Translations under genes and position numbers: made by a program
Shown: positions 34,373 through 44,239 of the stretch, in pieces
How positions within the stretch are numbered: the first letter of the stretch is position 1
Layout: each line of letters opens with the position of its first letter
Assembly (NCBI RefSeq): GCF_028553725.1
Contig: NZ_CP067126.1
Coordinates: forward strand, 1 to 64,000
Origin: Paracoccus alcaliphilus
GTDB lineage: Bacteria; Pseudomonadota; Alphaproteobacteria; Rhodobacterales; Rhodobacteraceae
DNA: 64,000 bases
Direction of reading: 5' to 3'
Notes under the pieces: model-generated
Databases searched by the model: none
What the model was told of the DNA's origin: nothing
The model's input: the letters and a program-made list of their open reading frames with translations, nothing else

Positions 34373-35962
34373 TCATTCTGCCTTGGTCAGGTTCCAAAAG
34401 ACCGGGCTGGCGGTGGGCAGCATCTCGTCCAGCGCGGTGCGGCGGGCCTGCGGAAAGTTGTATTCGCCAAGCGGGATATAGGTCACGAACTCCATCGCGT
34501 GGGCCTGAATCCGGTCGGTCACGGCCTTCTGTTCCTCGGGCGTGGTGGCGGCGATGAATTCCTGTTTCAGCGACTCGATCTCGGGATCCTCGGGCCAGCC
34601 GAACCAGCCCTGATCGCCGCGCCCGTTCAGCATCACGTTGCTGATCGGATTGGCGATTTCGGCGATCTGCCAGTTGGTGAAGAACACGTTCCAGCCGCCA
34701 TTCGCGGGCGCATCCATCGAGGCGCGGCGCGTCACCAGCGTCTGCCAGTCCATCGGCTGCATATCGACGTTGAAGCCCGCCGCCCGCAATTGCTGGGCCG
34801 CCACCACCGGCTGCGCGCGCAGCGTCGGCCCGTCGGTCGGTTGCATCAGCACGACGGGGGTGCCGTCATAGCCCGCCTCTTCCAGCAGCTTCTTCGCCGT
34901 CTCGGGATCGCCGCCCGCCGTCAGCGTCTCGGTCCCGGTGGCGTCCTCATAGCGCGTGCCGCAGCCGAAGATCGCGCCGCAGAGGTCATAGAATTCCGGG
35001 CTGGCGGTCAGCGCGGCCAGGATCGGTTCCTGCGACATCGCCATCAGCGCGGCCTGCCGGATCTGCTGGTTGTCGAAGGGCGGATGCTTGAAGTTCAGCC
35101 GGCCCATGGTCTGGAAGCCGAACTCGGCGCGCTTTTCGACCACGACGGCATCGTCGCCTTCCAGCAGCGGGATCAGATCGACCGGCATCGATTCGATCAG
35201 GTCGATATCGCCCGATTGCAGCGCGTTCACCGCCGTCATGCTGTCGGACATGGTGATCCAGCGCACCTTGTCCACATTCACCACCTTGCCCCCGGCATAG
35301 TTCGAGGCAGGCTCGTCGCGCGGCACATAATCGTCGTTGCGCAGATAAGAGACGCCAACGCCGGGCTGGAACTCGTCAGGCACGAATTTGAACGGGCCAG
35401 AGCCGATATGTTCCTGGATCGCCTGATCGGCGGGGGTTTCGGCAATCCGCTGCGGCATGATGAAGGGCGGCACGCCCGATGGCTTGCCCACCGTCGCCAG
35501 CAGCGGCCCGAAGGGCTCATTCAGCGTCCAGACCACGGTGCGTTCGTCGGTGGCCTCGATCGAGGCGGTGACATCCATGATCGTCTGCCCGCCGGTGTCG
35601 CGCTGGCCCCAGCGTTCAAGCGACGCCACCACATCCGCGCCCGTGACCGGCGCGCCGTCATGGAATTGAAGGCCATCGCGCAGGGTGAAGGTATAGGTCA
35701 GCCCGTCATCCGAGACCTCGAACTCGGCCATCTGGGGCTGGATCTCGCCATCCGCATCCTCGGCGATCAGCACGTCATAGATCATATAGCCGTGGTCGCG
35801 GGTGATATGGGCGGTGGTAATCACCGGGTCCAGCACGCGCAGATCGGAATGCATCACGGCGCTGACGGTGGTCTCGGCCAGCGCGCCCGAGGCGATCAGC
35901 GTCAGCACGGATGCGAAAAGGCCGGATCTTGGCAGGAAGGGCAGGGGGTTTTGCATGTTCAT
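34373..35962 (-). CDS. Peptide ABC transporter solute-binding protein (family 5)
   Basis: 529 residues with a Sec signal peptide ending SGALAE. The SBP_bac_5 pattern begins LRVLDPVITTAH and continues with DDGLTYTFTLRDGLQFHDGAPVTGADVVASLERW and GSGPFKF. This periplasmic protein should capture the peptide or peptide-like ligand for the permeases. Two ATGs lie six bases apart; the second (35956) has better spacing from AGAGAG. It starts 24 bp after the M81 peptidase stop. Confidence 0.9.
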   Translation of the reverse strand: MNMQNPLPFLPRSGLFASVLTLIASGALAETTVSAVMHSDLRVLDPVITTAHITRDHGYMIYDVLIAEDADGEIQPQMAEFEVSDDGLTYTFTLRDGLQFHDGAPVTGADVVASLERWGQRDTGGQTIMDVTASIEATDERTVVWTLNEPFGPLLATVGKPSGVPPFIMPQRIAETPADQAIQEHIGSGPFKFVPDEFQPGVGVSYLRNDDYVPRDEPASNYAGGKVVNVDKVRWITMSDSMTAVNALQSGDIDLIESMPVDLIPLLEGDDAVVVEKRAEFGFQTMGRLNFKHPPFDNQQIRQAALMAMSQEPILAALTASPEFYDLCGAIFGCGTRYEDATGTETLTAGGDPETAKKLLEEAGYDGTPVVLMQPTDGPTLRAQPVVAAQQLRAAGFNVDMQPMDWQTLVTRRASMDAPANGGWNVFFTNWQIAEIANPISNVMLNGRGDQGWFGWPEDPEIESLKQEFIAATTPEEQKAVTDRIQAHAMEFVTYIPLGEYNFPQARRTALDEMLPTASPVFWNLTKAE

Positions 35963-35985
35963 CTCTCTGTTGGTCGGTTTTTTGT

Positions 35986-37491
35986 TCAGGCTGGTTCGTT
36001 GTCGAAGACAGGCCCCAGCGGCCTGATCCGCATGCCCGGCCTCAGTCTGGTCCAGGGCAGCGAGGATGGGAAAAGCGGCATCGCACCCGGCGCGGTGGCG
36101 ATCAGGATCACCTCGGCGATGGGTTCGAAATCGGCGCGGAAATGGACCGAGCTTTTGTTGACGAGGATCTTCTGCGCCTCGGGTTCGATGCCGACCATGC
36201 GATAGAAATTGCGGTCGGCCATCTGCGCGACGTGGCTGGTCACGACGACCTGCACCCCGCCGATGCGCAGCGCCGCGGATGGCCCCATGTCGATATGCGT
36301 GCCGCCGTAATAGGGGCCGGTCGCATGCACCCGGCCATCCGACAGCGCGGCGACCTGCGCCCTGACGCGCAAGGGCGCATCCCCGGCGATGCCCGAGCGG
36401 CCGCCAAGGCTGAGTTCGATCTCGGCGCCCTGACCGGCCTCGTGCGCCAGCCGGGCGGCCTCGGGGTCGTGGAAGTTGCCCAAAGCCGCGTCCTGCGCAT
36501 CACAGGCGATCAGCGCGCGCAGCATCCCGGTGGTGTCAGATGACCCGCCCGCGCCGGGATTGTCCTGCGTATCGGCGATGACCACCGGGCGCGACGCCGC
36601 TGCGGCCAGTCGCATCGCCTGACGGATGGCGGCTTCGGGTTCCAGCGCGGTGCTGGCGAAATCGGGCTCGGCTGCCGCCAGCGCGGCGGTGATGGCATCG
36701 GCATGACCCGCGACCGCCGCCGGATCGGGACCATAGGCAAAGACCGTCGGCCCGCAGCCTTCGAAATCCGAGGCCGGAAAGCCCATGAACAGCGATGCCG
36801 TCGCCACGCCGGGCGGCAGGTCGCGGGTCATCGCATAAAGGCTGCGGTTCGGTTCCATCCCGGTATATTGCCAGCTGATCGGGATCAGGAAATCCAGCTG
36901 GCGCATGGCCTTGGCCCATTTCCGGCCGGATTTGACCATCGCATCCAGTGCGTGGGCGGCGCGATGGCCGGTCTCGGCCATGTCCACATGCGGATAGGTG
37001 CGGAAACCCACCATGATGTCGGACAGGTCGAACATCTGGCGGGTGATGTTGCCATGCAGGTCCAGCGCACAGGCAATCGGCAGGTCGGGATGGATCTGCC
37101 GGATGCGGGCCAGCAATTCGCCTTCGCCGTCATCGACATGGCTGGCGACCATCGCGCCATGCAGGTCAAGGAAGATCGCATCCAGCGGACTGGCCTGCCG
37201 CAGCCCGTCCAGGATTTCGGCGCTGATCGCCTCATAGGCATCCTGCGTCACCGGGGCAGAGGGAATCGCCCCCGTCCACAGGATCGGCACCACATCCCAA
37301 CCGGCGCTGTCGGCGAAATCCATCGCCCCCGCCATGCCCAGATTGACGCCGCGAATCGCCTGTTGCAGCGCCGGGCCACGGGTAAGGGGGATGTAACCGC
37401 CGCCCTGCCGGAAGGCCGCCATATCGGCGGGCCACGCGGCAAAGCTGTTGCTCTCATGCAGGAATCCGGCAAATGCGACGCGCATATTCAT
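35986..37491 (-). CDS. M81-family metallopeptidase (MlrC-like)
   Basis: 501 residues, full length for the family. The N-terminal domain has FAGFLHESNSF, LDLHGAMVASHVDDGEGELL (metal Asp/His), CALDLHGNIT and FRTYPHVDMAETG. The C-terminal domain has VIADTQDNPGAGGSSDTTGML. MlrC is known for the last step of microcystin degradation, but relatives are widespread next to peptide transporters and probably cleave other unusual peptides. First gene of the eight-gene operon, divergent from the IclR gene. Confidence 0.88.
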   Translation of the reverse strand: MNMRVAFAGFLHESNSFAAWPADMAAFRQGGGYIPLTRGPALQQAIRGVNLGMAGAMDFADSAGWDVVPILWTGAIPSAPVTQDAYEAISAEILDGLRQASPLDAIFLDLHGAMVASHVDDGEGELLARIRQIHPDLPIACALDLHGNITRQMFDLSDIMVGFRTYPHVDMAETGHRAAHALDAMVKSGRKWAKAMRQLDFLIPISWQYTGMEPNRSLYAMTRDLPPGVATASLFMGFPASDFEGCGPTVFAYGPDPAAVAGHADAITAALAAAEPDFASTALEPEAAIRQAMRLAAAASRPVVIADTQDNPGAGGSSDTTGMLRALIACDAQDAALGNFHDPEAARLAHEAGQGAEIELSLGGRSGIAGDAPLRVRAQVAALSDGRVHATGPYYGGTHIDMGPSAALRIGGVQVVVTSHVAQMADRNFYRMVGIEPEAQKILVNKSSVHFRADFEPIAEVILIATAPGAMPLFPSSLPWTRLRPGMRIRPLGPVFDNEPA

Positions 37492-37510
37492 CCTGTTTTT
37501 GATAATTATG

Positions 37511-37538
37511 TATCGTCAGACGATACTTTTATATCGTA
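37511..37538. promoter_or_regulatory. Palindromic operator in the M81/IclR divergent region
   Basis: TATCGTC-A-GACGATA (37511-37525) is a perfect 15-bp palindrome, followed by a further half-site TATCGTA (37532-37538). It lies 20-47 bp from the M81 start and about 40 bp before the IclR start, where it could control both. Likely bound by the divergent IclR-family protein. Confidence 0.65.
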
Positions 37539-37576
37539 GAATGCTGTTAAATCACCTGTCAACGGATTTCAGCCCG

Positions 37577-38410
37577 ATGGAAGAAAACCAGCCCATGTTC
37601 CGCGATCTGATCGGCGTTTCGACTTTCGATCGCGATGAGGCCGAAAATTCAGGCAAGGATCCGCTGTTCGTGCGGGCCATTGCGCGTTCGGTCATGCTGC
37701 TGTCGGCTTTCGAGACCGCCCGCCAGCCGCTGACCCTGAACGAATTGTCGGGGATGTCCGGCCTTGACCGCAGCGCCACGCAGCGGATCGTGCATACCCT
37801 TCAGGCGCTGGGGATGATCGAAAGGGACGATCAGGATCGCGGCTATGTCCCCGGCAAGCGGGTGCTGACGATGGCCTGCTCCAGCCTGCGGCTGAACTCG
37901 ACCCTGCAAAAGGCCACGCCGATCCTGCTGGAACTGCGCCGCCGCACGCGGGAGCGGGTGGATATGTCGCTGTGGGACGATACGCGGCTGATCTATGCCA
38001 TGCGGATGCCGTCCAAGCACGAGGTCTTCACCGCGACGCTGACCGGCAATACCGTGCCGGTCTATTGCACTGCCGGGGGGGTATCGGTGCTGGCCCGGCT
38101 GGGCGATGACGAGATCGCCGATATCGTCCACCGCTCGGACAGGACCCCCTTCACGCCCGACACCATCGCGACGCTGGATCAGGTGATGCAGATGGTGACG
38201 GCGGCGCGTCAGGCGGGCTATGCCGTCGCGGTCCGGCAGTTGCTGCGCCATGAGATCGCGCTGGGGGTGGCGGTGATGAACCGTGCGGGCCGCCCCGTCG
38301 GTGCGCTGCATCTGGCCGGATCGCTGGACGAACATTCGGCCGAGGAATTCGCGTCCCGCTTCGCCTCGCTGCTGCAACATGCGGGGCAGACGCTGTCCTC
38401 GATGCTGTAG
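37577..38410 (+). CDS. IclR-family regulator of the peptide operon
   Basis: About 277 residues. The N-terminal winged helix includes PLTLNELSGMSGLDRSATQRIVHTLQALGMIERD. The C-terminal effector domain includes RRRTRERVDMSLWDDTRLIYAMRM, VYCTAGGVSVLARL and GVAVMNRAGRPVGALHLAGS. In-frame ATGs exist at 37541, 37577 and 37595; none has a strong ribosome site, so the start is uncertain by about 12 residues either way. It is divergent from, and presumably regulates, the peptide operon. Confidence 0.88.
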   Translation: MEENQPMFRDLIGVSTFDRDEAENSGKDPLFVRAIARSVMLLSAFETARQPLTLNELSGMSGLDRSATQRIVHTLQALGMIERDDQDRGYVPGKRVLTMACSSLRLNSTLQKATPILLELRRRTRERVDMSLWDDTRLIYAMRMPSKHEVFTATLTGNTVPVYCTAGGVSVLARLGDDEIADIVHRSDRTPFTPDTIATLDQVMQMVTAARQAGYAVAVRQLLRHEIALGVAVMNRAGRPVGALHLAGSLDEHSAEEFASRFASLLQHAGQTLSSML

Positions 38411-38420
38411 TCCCCGCCGC

Positions 38421-39734
38421 TCAGGCGCTGGCGGGCTGCGGTTCGGCCAGATCCAGACTGCGCGGGCGGGGCCCTCCGGTGGCCCAGTCCAGCAGCTCGA
38501 CCGTGTGGGCGACGGGGATGCCGGTGCCGGAACCGATCTGCATCATGCAGCCGATATTTCCGGCGCTGATGACCTGCGGGCGGGTGGCCTCCAGCGTGGC
38601 GACCTTGCGAGTTTTCAGCTCCGCCGAGATCGCAGGTTGCATCAGGTTGTAGGTCCCGGCAGAGCCGCAGCAGATATGGGCGTCGCGCGGCTCCAGCACC
38701 TCGAACCCCGCCGCCTTCAGCAGGTCCTTGGGCGCGGAACGGATCTGCTGGCCATGTTGCAGCGAACAGGCCGCGTGATAGGCCACGCGCAAGGGTTCGG
38801 CATGGGTGGCGGCCTCAAGGCCGATATCGCTCATCACTTCGGTGATGTCGCGGGCCAGCGCGGCCACCCGTGCCGCGTCCTGCGCCAGGGGATCGCCCGC
38901 GAACATATGGCCGTAATCCTTGACCGTGGTGCCGCAGCCCGAGGTGTTGATGACCACCGCGTCCAGCCCTTCGCCATCCAGTTCCGCGACCAACGCGCGG
39001 ATATTGGCCGCCGCCGCCGCGTGGCTTTCGGCCGCCTTGCCCATGTGATGGGTCAGCGCGCCGCAGCAGCCGATGCCCTTCGGGATCACCACCTCGCAGC
39101 CGTGGCGACGCAGCAGGCGGATGGTGGCGTCATTGATATCGGTGTTCAGCGCCCGTTGCGCGCAGCCGGTCAGCAGCGCCACGCGCCTGCGGCGCGGGCT
39201 TTGGGCCGCGAAAGTCTGGGGCCGGTCATTGGGGCTGCGCCGGGGCAACTGCGGCGGCGCCATTTCCAGCATCGCGCGCAGCCGCGCATCGGGCATCAGC
39301 TTGCGGAAGGGCCGCGCCAGTTTCGCCCCGATCAGCGCCAGCCGGAACCGCCCCGGATAGGGCAGGATGCGCGCCAGCAGCCAGCGCAGGGCGCGGTCGT
39401 CCCAGCGGCGCTTGTGGTGACGCTCGATATATTCCCGGGCGTGATCGACCAGATGCATGTAATGCACGCCTGACGGACAGGTGGTCATGCAGGACAGGCA
39501 GGACAGGCAGCGGTCGATATGCTGCACCGTCTTTGCATCCGGCACCTTGCTGTTTTCCAGCATGTCCTTGATCAGATAGATGCGACCGCGCGGGCTGTCC
39601 AACTCGTCCCCCAACACCATATAGGTGGGGCAGGTGGCGGTGCAGAAACCGCAATGGACGCAGGATCGCAGGATCTCGTTGCTGTGGGCGGTGGCGGGGT
39701 CGGTCAGCTGTTCGGGGGTGAAATTCGTCTGCAT
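38421..39734 (-). CDS. glcF: Glycolate oxidase iron-sulfur subunit GlcF
   Basis: 437 residues. Two 4Fe-4S motifs are present, CVHCGFCTATCP with Cys25/28/31/35 and CLSCLSCMTTCP with Cys76/79/82/86. Two CCG domains follow (GIGCCGALTHHMG; HICCGSAGTYN). It passes electrons from the GlcDE flavoproteins to the quinone pool at the membrane. Last gene of glcD-E-F; it begins 2 bp after the glcE stop codon. Confidence 0.93.
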   Translation of the reverse strand: MQTNFTPEQLTDPATAHSNEILRSCVHCGFCTATCPTYMVLGDELDSPRGRIYLIKDMLENSKVPDAKTVQHIDRCLSCLSCMTTCPSGVHYMHLVDHAREYIERHHKRRWDDRALRWLLARILPYPGRFRLALIGAKLARPFRKLMPDARLRAMLEMAPPQLPRRSPNDRPQTFAAQSPRRRRVALLTGCAQRALNTDINDATIRLLRRHGCEVVIPKGIGCCGALTHHMGKAAESHAAAAANIRALVAELDGEGLDAVVINTSGCGTTVKDYGHMFAGDPLAQDAARVAALARDITEVMSDIGLEAATHAEPLRVAYHAACSLQHGQQIRSAPKDLLKAAGFEVLEPRDAHICCGSAGTYNLMQPAISAELKTRKVATLEATRPQVISAGNIGCMMQIGSGTGIPVAHTVELLDWATGGPRPRSLDLAEPQPASA

Positions 39735-39736
39735 GT

Positions 39737-40867
39737 TCAGCTGTCCATCAGGCCGGGATTGAGGATGCCCGCCGGATCGAACGTCCGGCGCAGGGCGGCG
39801 GACAGGCGCGCGACGCCAGCCGCTTCGGGCGCAAAGCGGGGGCCGTCGGGCGATGGTCCGCCCCGCAGCAGCGTGGCCACGCCGCCCATTGCGGCCTTGC
39901 GGATCGCGGATGCCCCGGCATTGCCGCAATACCAGATCAGCCCGCCGCCCCAGTCCAGCGAGGTCCGGCCCCCCAGCGCCTCCAGCGCGGCGACGATGGC
40001 GGGGGCGTCGGTCGGCTTGACAAGGACGCGCCACAGCGCCTCGTTGCTGCCCGCGAAATGCCGGACATCGCGCAGGTCGCGCCACAGCGCCCGGCTGCCC
40101 TGATCATCGGTGATGTCGATGCGGTGTTCGCTGAACTGCGCGGTCAGGCGTTCGCGGCGATAGGCGACCTGACTGGCCAGCCCCTCGATCCGCAGCCATG
40201 CGGTGCCGGCGTGGAAAGCCGCGCCCGAGACCTCGAACGGGGTGGCCAGCGAGGCCGAGAAGATCCGCACCGCCTGTGCCGCCGTGACATCCGCGAAACC
40301 CAGCGTCTGCTGGGCTTCGGCCACGGGCAGCGTTTTCATCGCCACCTCGGTCAGCACCCCCAGCGTGCCATATGATCCGCACAGCAGCTTGCCCAGATCC
40401 ATGCCGGTGACGTTCTTCATCACCCGCCCGCCATTCTTCAGCACGCGGCCCCGGCCATCGACGAAGCGCACGCCCAGCAGGTGATCGCGGCAGGCCCCCG
40501 CCTGCACCCGGCGCGGCCCCGAGACATTGGCCGCGACCATCCCGCCGATGGTGGGGGTGCCGTTGGTGCCCAGAAGGACGCGGTGATCCATCGGCTCGAA
40601 GGCCAGCGCCTGACCTTCGGCCGCCAGCGCCTGCTCGATCTCGGCCAGGGGGGTGCCCGCGCGGGCGATCAAGGTCAGCTCTCCGGGTTCATAGGCCACG
40701 ATGCCGCTGATCTTGCGCGTCGCCAGCAGGCTGGCCGCGCCATCGGCCCGGTCCAGCCGGGTGCCGCCACCGGCAATCCGCAGGGGCTGGCCGCTGTCGT
40801 GGCAATCGCGGATCAGCGCGGCCAGTTCGACCTCATCAGCGGGGCTGTCTGCGGTCTGGGTCAGCAT
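39737..40867 (-). CDS. glcE: Glycolate oxidase FAD-binding subunit GlcE
   Basis: 376 residues, shorter than GlcD as expected. It has an FAD-binding PCMH-type domain (PLRIAGGGTRLD; TNGTPTIGGMVAANVSGPRR; GSYGTLGVLTEV) and a C-terminal FAD-linked oxidase segment ending TFDPAGILNPG. It overlaps glcD by 7 bp. GlcDEF converts glycolate to glyoxylate. Confidence 0.92.
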   Translation of the reverse strand: MLTQTADSPADEVELAALIRDCHDSGQPLRIAGGGTRLDRADGAASLLATRKISGIVAYEPGELTLIARAGTPLAEIEQALAAEGQALAFEPMDHRVLLGTNGTPTIGGMVAANVSGPRRVQAGACRDHLLGVRFVDGRGRVLKNGGRVMKNVTGMDLGKLLCGSYGTLGVLTEVAMKTLPVAEAQQTLGFADVTAAQAVRIFSASLATPFEVSGAAFHAGTAWLRIEGLASQVAYRRERLTAQFSEHRIDITDDQGSRALWRDLRDVRHFAGSNEALWRVLVKPTDAPAIVAALEALGGRTSLDWGGGLIWYCGNAGASAIRKAAMGGVATLLRGGPSPDGPRFAPEAAGVARLSAALRRTFDPAGILNPGLMDS

Positions 40868-42300
40868 GTCGCGGCCCTCTGCCGGTGGGGCTGGCTGGCC
40901 TCCAGCGGAAAGACCTTGGCCGGGTTCAGCAGCCAGCAGGGGTCCAGCGCGTCCTTGATCTCCATCTGGATGGCCATGTCCTCGGGGGTGTATTGGCTGG
41001 TCATCAGGTCGCGTTTTTCGATGCCGACGCCGTGTTCGCCGGTCAGGCAGCCCCCAACATCGACGCAGACCCGCAGGATATCGGCGCCGAAGGCCTCGGC
41101 CCGTTCCAGATCGCCCGGCGTGTTGGCATCGAACAGGATCAGCGGGTGCATATTGCCGTCGCCCGCGTGAAAGACATTGGCAACCTCCAGCCCGTGTTCC
41201 TTCGACAATTCCCCGATCCGCTTCAGCGTGAAGGGCAGTTTCGACACCGGCACCGTCCCGTCGAGGCACAGGTAATCGCCCAGCCGCCCCATCGCGCCAA
41301 AGGCGGATTTGCGCCCCTTCCAGATCGCCAGCGATTCATCGGCATTGCGGCTTTCGCGGAACTCGACCGGGTTCAGCTGATCGGCGATGGCGCGGATGCG
41401 GGCGATCTGGTCGGCGATTTCGGGTTCCGAGCCCTCGACCTCAACGATCAGCACGGCGGCGCAGTCGGGATAGCCTGCGCGGGCGAAATCCTCGACCGCG
41501 CGCAGACAGACGTCGTCCATATATTCGATCGCCACCGGCAGCAGGCCCGAGCGGATGATCCGCGCCACGCATTCGCCCGCAACTTCGGGGGAATCGAAGC
41601 CGATCAGCATCGGCCGCGCGCCTTCGGGCTTGGGCAGGATGCGCAGGGTGGCCTCGGTGACGATGCCCAGCTGCCCCTCGGAACCGCAGATCAGGCCGAG
41701 GATATCCAGCCCGCCACCCGCCAGATCGACGATCTCTCCATCCGCCAGCACCATCCGCGCGCCCAGCAGGTTGTTCGTCGTCACGCCGTATTTCAGACAA
41801 TGTGCGCCGCCCGAATTCATCCCGATATTGCCCGCGATGGTGCAGGCCAGCTGCGACGAGGGATCGGGCGCGTAAAAGAATCCCTGCGCTTCCAGTTCGG
41901 CGCTGACCGACAGGTTGGTGACGCCGGTCTGCACGCGGATCAGGCGGTTGTCGGTGTCGATCTCCAGCACATCGCGCAGGCGCATGGTGCCGATCACGAC
42001 GCTGTCGGCGGTGGGCAGCGCGCCGCCCGCCAGCGATGTGCCCGCCCCGCGCGGGATCACCGGCACCCGCATCCGGTGGCAGACCCGCATGGCCGCCGCG
42101 ACCTCTTCGGTGGTGCGCGGCAGCACAACCGCCAAAGGCGCGCAGCGATAGGCGGTCAGCGCGTCGCATTCATAGGCGCGGGTTTCCTCGGGGTCCGAAA
42201 TCACCGCGTCAGGCGGCAGAATCGCGGCCAGCGCGGCAATGATCTCGGATTTGCGGGAAATGATCCCCGCATCGGGCGCTGGCATCGCAATCGTGGACAC
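40861..42300 (-). CDS. glcD: Glycolate oxidase subunit GlcD
   Basis: 479 residues. FAD-binding PCMH motifs include PVIPRGAGTSLAGGALP and NIGMNSGGAHCLKYGVTTNN. The C-terminal domain has VFHAGDGNMHPLILFD (substrate-site His residues) and CVDVGGCLTGEHGVGIEKR. The start is a GTG with AAGGAG seven bases upstream; no usable ATG precedes the conserved region. It is the catalytic flavoprotein and the first gene of glcDEF, 62 bp after the permease gene. Confidence 0.94.
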   Translation of the reverse strand: MSTIAMPAPDAGIISRKSEIIAALAAILPPDAVISDPEETRAYECDALTAYRCAPLAVVLPRTTEEVAAAMRVCHRMRVPVIPRGAGTSLAGGALPTADSVVIGTMRLRDVLEIDTDNRLIRVQTGVTNLSVSAELEAQGFFYAPDPSSQLACTIAGNIGMNSGGAHCLKYGVTTNNLLGARMVLADGEIVDLAGGGLDILGLICGSEGQLGIVTEATLRILPKPEGARPMLIGFDSPEVAGECVARIIRSGLLPVAIEYMDDVCLRAVEDFARAGYPDCAAVLIVEVEGSEPEIADQIARIRAIADQLNPVEFRESRNADESLAIWKGRKSAFGAMGRLGDYLCLDGTVPVSKLPFTLKRIGELSKEHGLEVANVFHAGDGNMHPLILFDANTPGDLERAEAFGADILRVCVDVGGCLTGEHGVGIEKRDLMTSQYTPEDMAIQMEIKDALDPCWLLNPAKVFPLEASQPHRQRAATC

Positions 42301-42361
42301 GGGCTGGCTCCTTGGATCAGGTGGCGGGCGGGGCGGCAGGTCATACCGCCCCGCCGCATGC

Positions 42362-44059
42362 TCAACGTGCTGCGGTCAGCGGATCGCCGATGCCAAGGAC
42401 ATAGAAGCCCACCAGCAGCAGCGAACCCGCCACCAACAGATAATAGATGGTGGGCAGCAGGGTGATGCGCAACGTCGCGCCCTCTCGTCCCAGCAGCCCG
42501 ACGGTGGCCGATGCCGCGACGACATTGTGGATCGCGATCATGTTGCCCGCCGCCGCGCCGACCGACTGGCCCGCGACCATCAGCGCCGAGGAAATCCCCA
42601 GACCCTCGGCGACCGAGAACTGGAACTGGCTCAGCATCAGGTTGCTGACGGTGTTCGATCCGGCAAGGAAGGCGCCAAGCGCACCGACCGCCGGCGCAAA
42701 GAACGGATAAACCGCACCCACCGAGGTGGACACCCAGTCCGCCACAAGGATCGGCATGCTTTGCAGATCATTGGCGTTGACGCCGGAATTGATCAGCACC
42801 CGCACCATCGGCACGGTGAAGATCAGCACGAAACCGGCCCCGACCAGCGTGCCGCTGCTTTCACCGACCGCGTTGCGGAATCCTGCCAGCGACATCTTGT
42901 GCAGCCCGACGGTGATCAGGCAGATGATGACCAGCAATCCGCCCGGAGAGAACAGCAACGAGAAATCGCCGCTGATGCCCTGCTCGCCCATGATGTCGGG
43001 GACGACGATATCGACCGATTTCAGCGCGTCGCGGAAGGGTACGATGGTCCGGCTGAGAACCAGAATCACGGCCAGCATGACATAGGGTGCCCATGCCAGC
43101 GCCAGCGGGATCTGCCGCTTGGCCAGATTTTCCAGCTTGATATCGATGGTGCCGAACCATTCCTTGGACCATTCCGCGACCGGCGGGAAATCCCAGGTGT
43201 CGCGCGGTACCAGAATGTGCTTCTTGGCCGCCATTGTCATCAGGCCCAGACCGATCAGCCCGCCAAGGATCGAGGGGAATTCCGCCCCCAGAAATACCGC
43301 CGCCAGCACATAGGGGATGGTCATGGCGAATGCCGCCGCCAGCGCGAAGGGCAGGATCGACAGCCCCTCGGTCCAGGAACGGTTGCGGCCGAAGAACCGC
43401 GTCATCACCATCACCAGCAGCAGCGGCAGCAAGGTGCCGCAGGTGGCGTGGATGATCGCCACCTCGGACGTGATGACGTGGAAGAACGCCTCCCATGTCG
43501 AGCCGGACGCGACCAGTTCGCTGGTGATGGTGGCCTGATCCAGACCCGATTGCACCCCGACGATCAGCGGCGTGCCGACCGCGCCGAAGGATACCGGCGT
43601 GGACTGGATCATCATCCCGAAGACCACCGCCGCCATCGCCGGAAAGCCGACGGCGACCATCAGCGGCGCCGCGACCGCCGCGGGCGTGCCAAAGCCCGAA
43701 GCGCCCTCGATGAACGATCCGAACAGCCACGCGATCAGAATGACCTGCACGCGCCGGTCGGGGCTGATCGAGGTAAAGCCCGAACGGATGGTCGAGATCG
43801 CACCGGAATGTTTCAGCGTATTCAGCAGCAACAGCGCGCCGAAGATGATCCACAGCAGCCCAACGCTTTGCATCAGCCCCTGAATTGTGGATGCGAAGAC
43901 CCGGTTGAAGCTGACCCCCCACGCCGCCAGCGCAACCACGACCGCGATCACATAGGTCAGCGGCATCACATATTTCGCGGGTACCCGGAAACCGATCAGC
44001 AATACCCCTGCGGTAATGATCGGCAGGAATGCCAATAATGCGAGAATTCCATTTGACAA
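42362..44059 (-). CDS. L-lactate/glycolate permease (LctP family)
   Basis: 565-residue inner-membrane protein with about 12-14 hydrophobic segments. LctP motifs are [40 protein letters not shown] and, near the C terminus, [16 protein letters not shown]. coli LldP and GlcA of this family carry lactate and glycolate; the position before glcDEF favours glycolate. The start appears to be TTG with GGAGGAG upstream; the nearby ATG is out of frame. Same strand as the IclR gene upstream. Confidence 0.88.
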   Translation of the reverse strand: MSNGILALLAFLPIITAGVLLIGFRVPAKYVMPLTYVIAVVVALAAWGVSFNRVFASTIQGLMQSVGLLWIIFGALLLLNTLKHSGAISTIRSGFTSISPDRRVQVILIAWLFGSFIEGASGFGTPAAVAAPLMVAVGFPAMAAVVFGMMIQSTPVSFGAVGTPLIVGVQSGLDQATITSELVASGSTWEAFFHVITSEVAIIHATCGTLLPLLLVMVMTRFFGRNRSWTEGLSILPFALAAAFAMTIPYVLAAVFLGAEFPSILGGLIGLGLMTMAAKKHILVPRDTWDFPPVAEWSKEWFGTIDIKLENLAKRQIPLALAWAPYVMLAVILVLSRTIVPFRDALKSVDIVVPDIMGEQGISGDFSLLFSPGGLLVIICLITVGLHKMSLAGFRNAVGESSGTLVGAGFVLIFTVPMVRVLINSGVNANDLQSMPILVADWVSTSVGAVYPFFAPAVGALGAFLAGSNTVSNLMLSQFQFSVAEGLGISSALMVAGQSVGAAAGNMIAIHNVVAASATVGLLGREGATLRITLLPTIYYLLVAGSLLLVGFYVLGIGDPLTAAR

Positions 44060-44140
44060 CGCGCCGTCTCCTCCCCTGAGCGCCGGAATCCTTGCGGCGT
44101 TCCGTGACGCCTGGTGGTTCCGGCTGGCTTGTTCATTGTT

Positions 44141-44162
44141 GCACGAACCCTCTGGTCCGTGC
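44141..44162. promoter_or_regulatory. Imperfect palindrome upstream of the permease
   Basis: GCACGAACC (44141-44149) and GGTCCGTGC (44154-44162) form an inverted repeat with one mismatched pair, about 80 bp before the permease start, in the 180-bp gap after the IclR gene. Candidate operator for the permease-glcDEF operon. Confidence 0.45.
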
Positions 44163-44239
44163 TTCAGATTTGGTAAGATAATTTTACCGCGCGAGTCAAT
44201 CGCTGCTTTGCGGCAGAGGCGATCGGATGCGGCTGCGGA

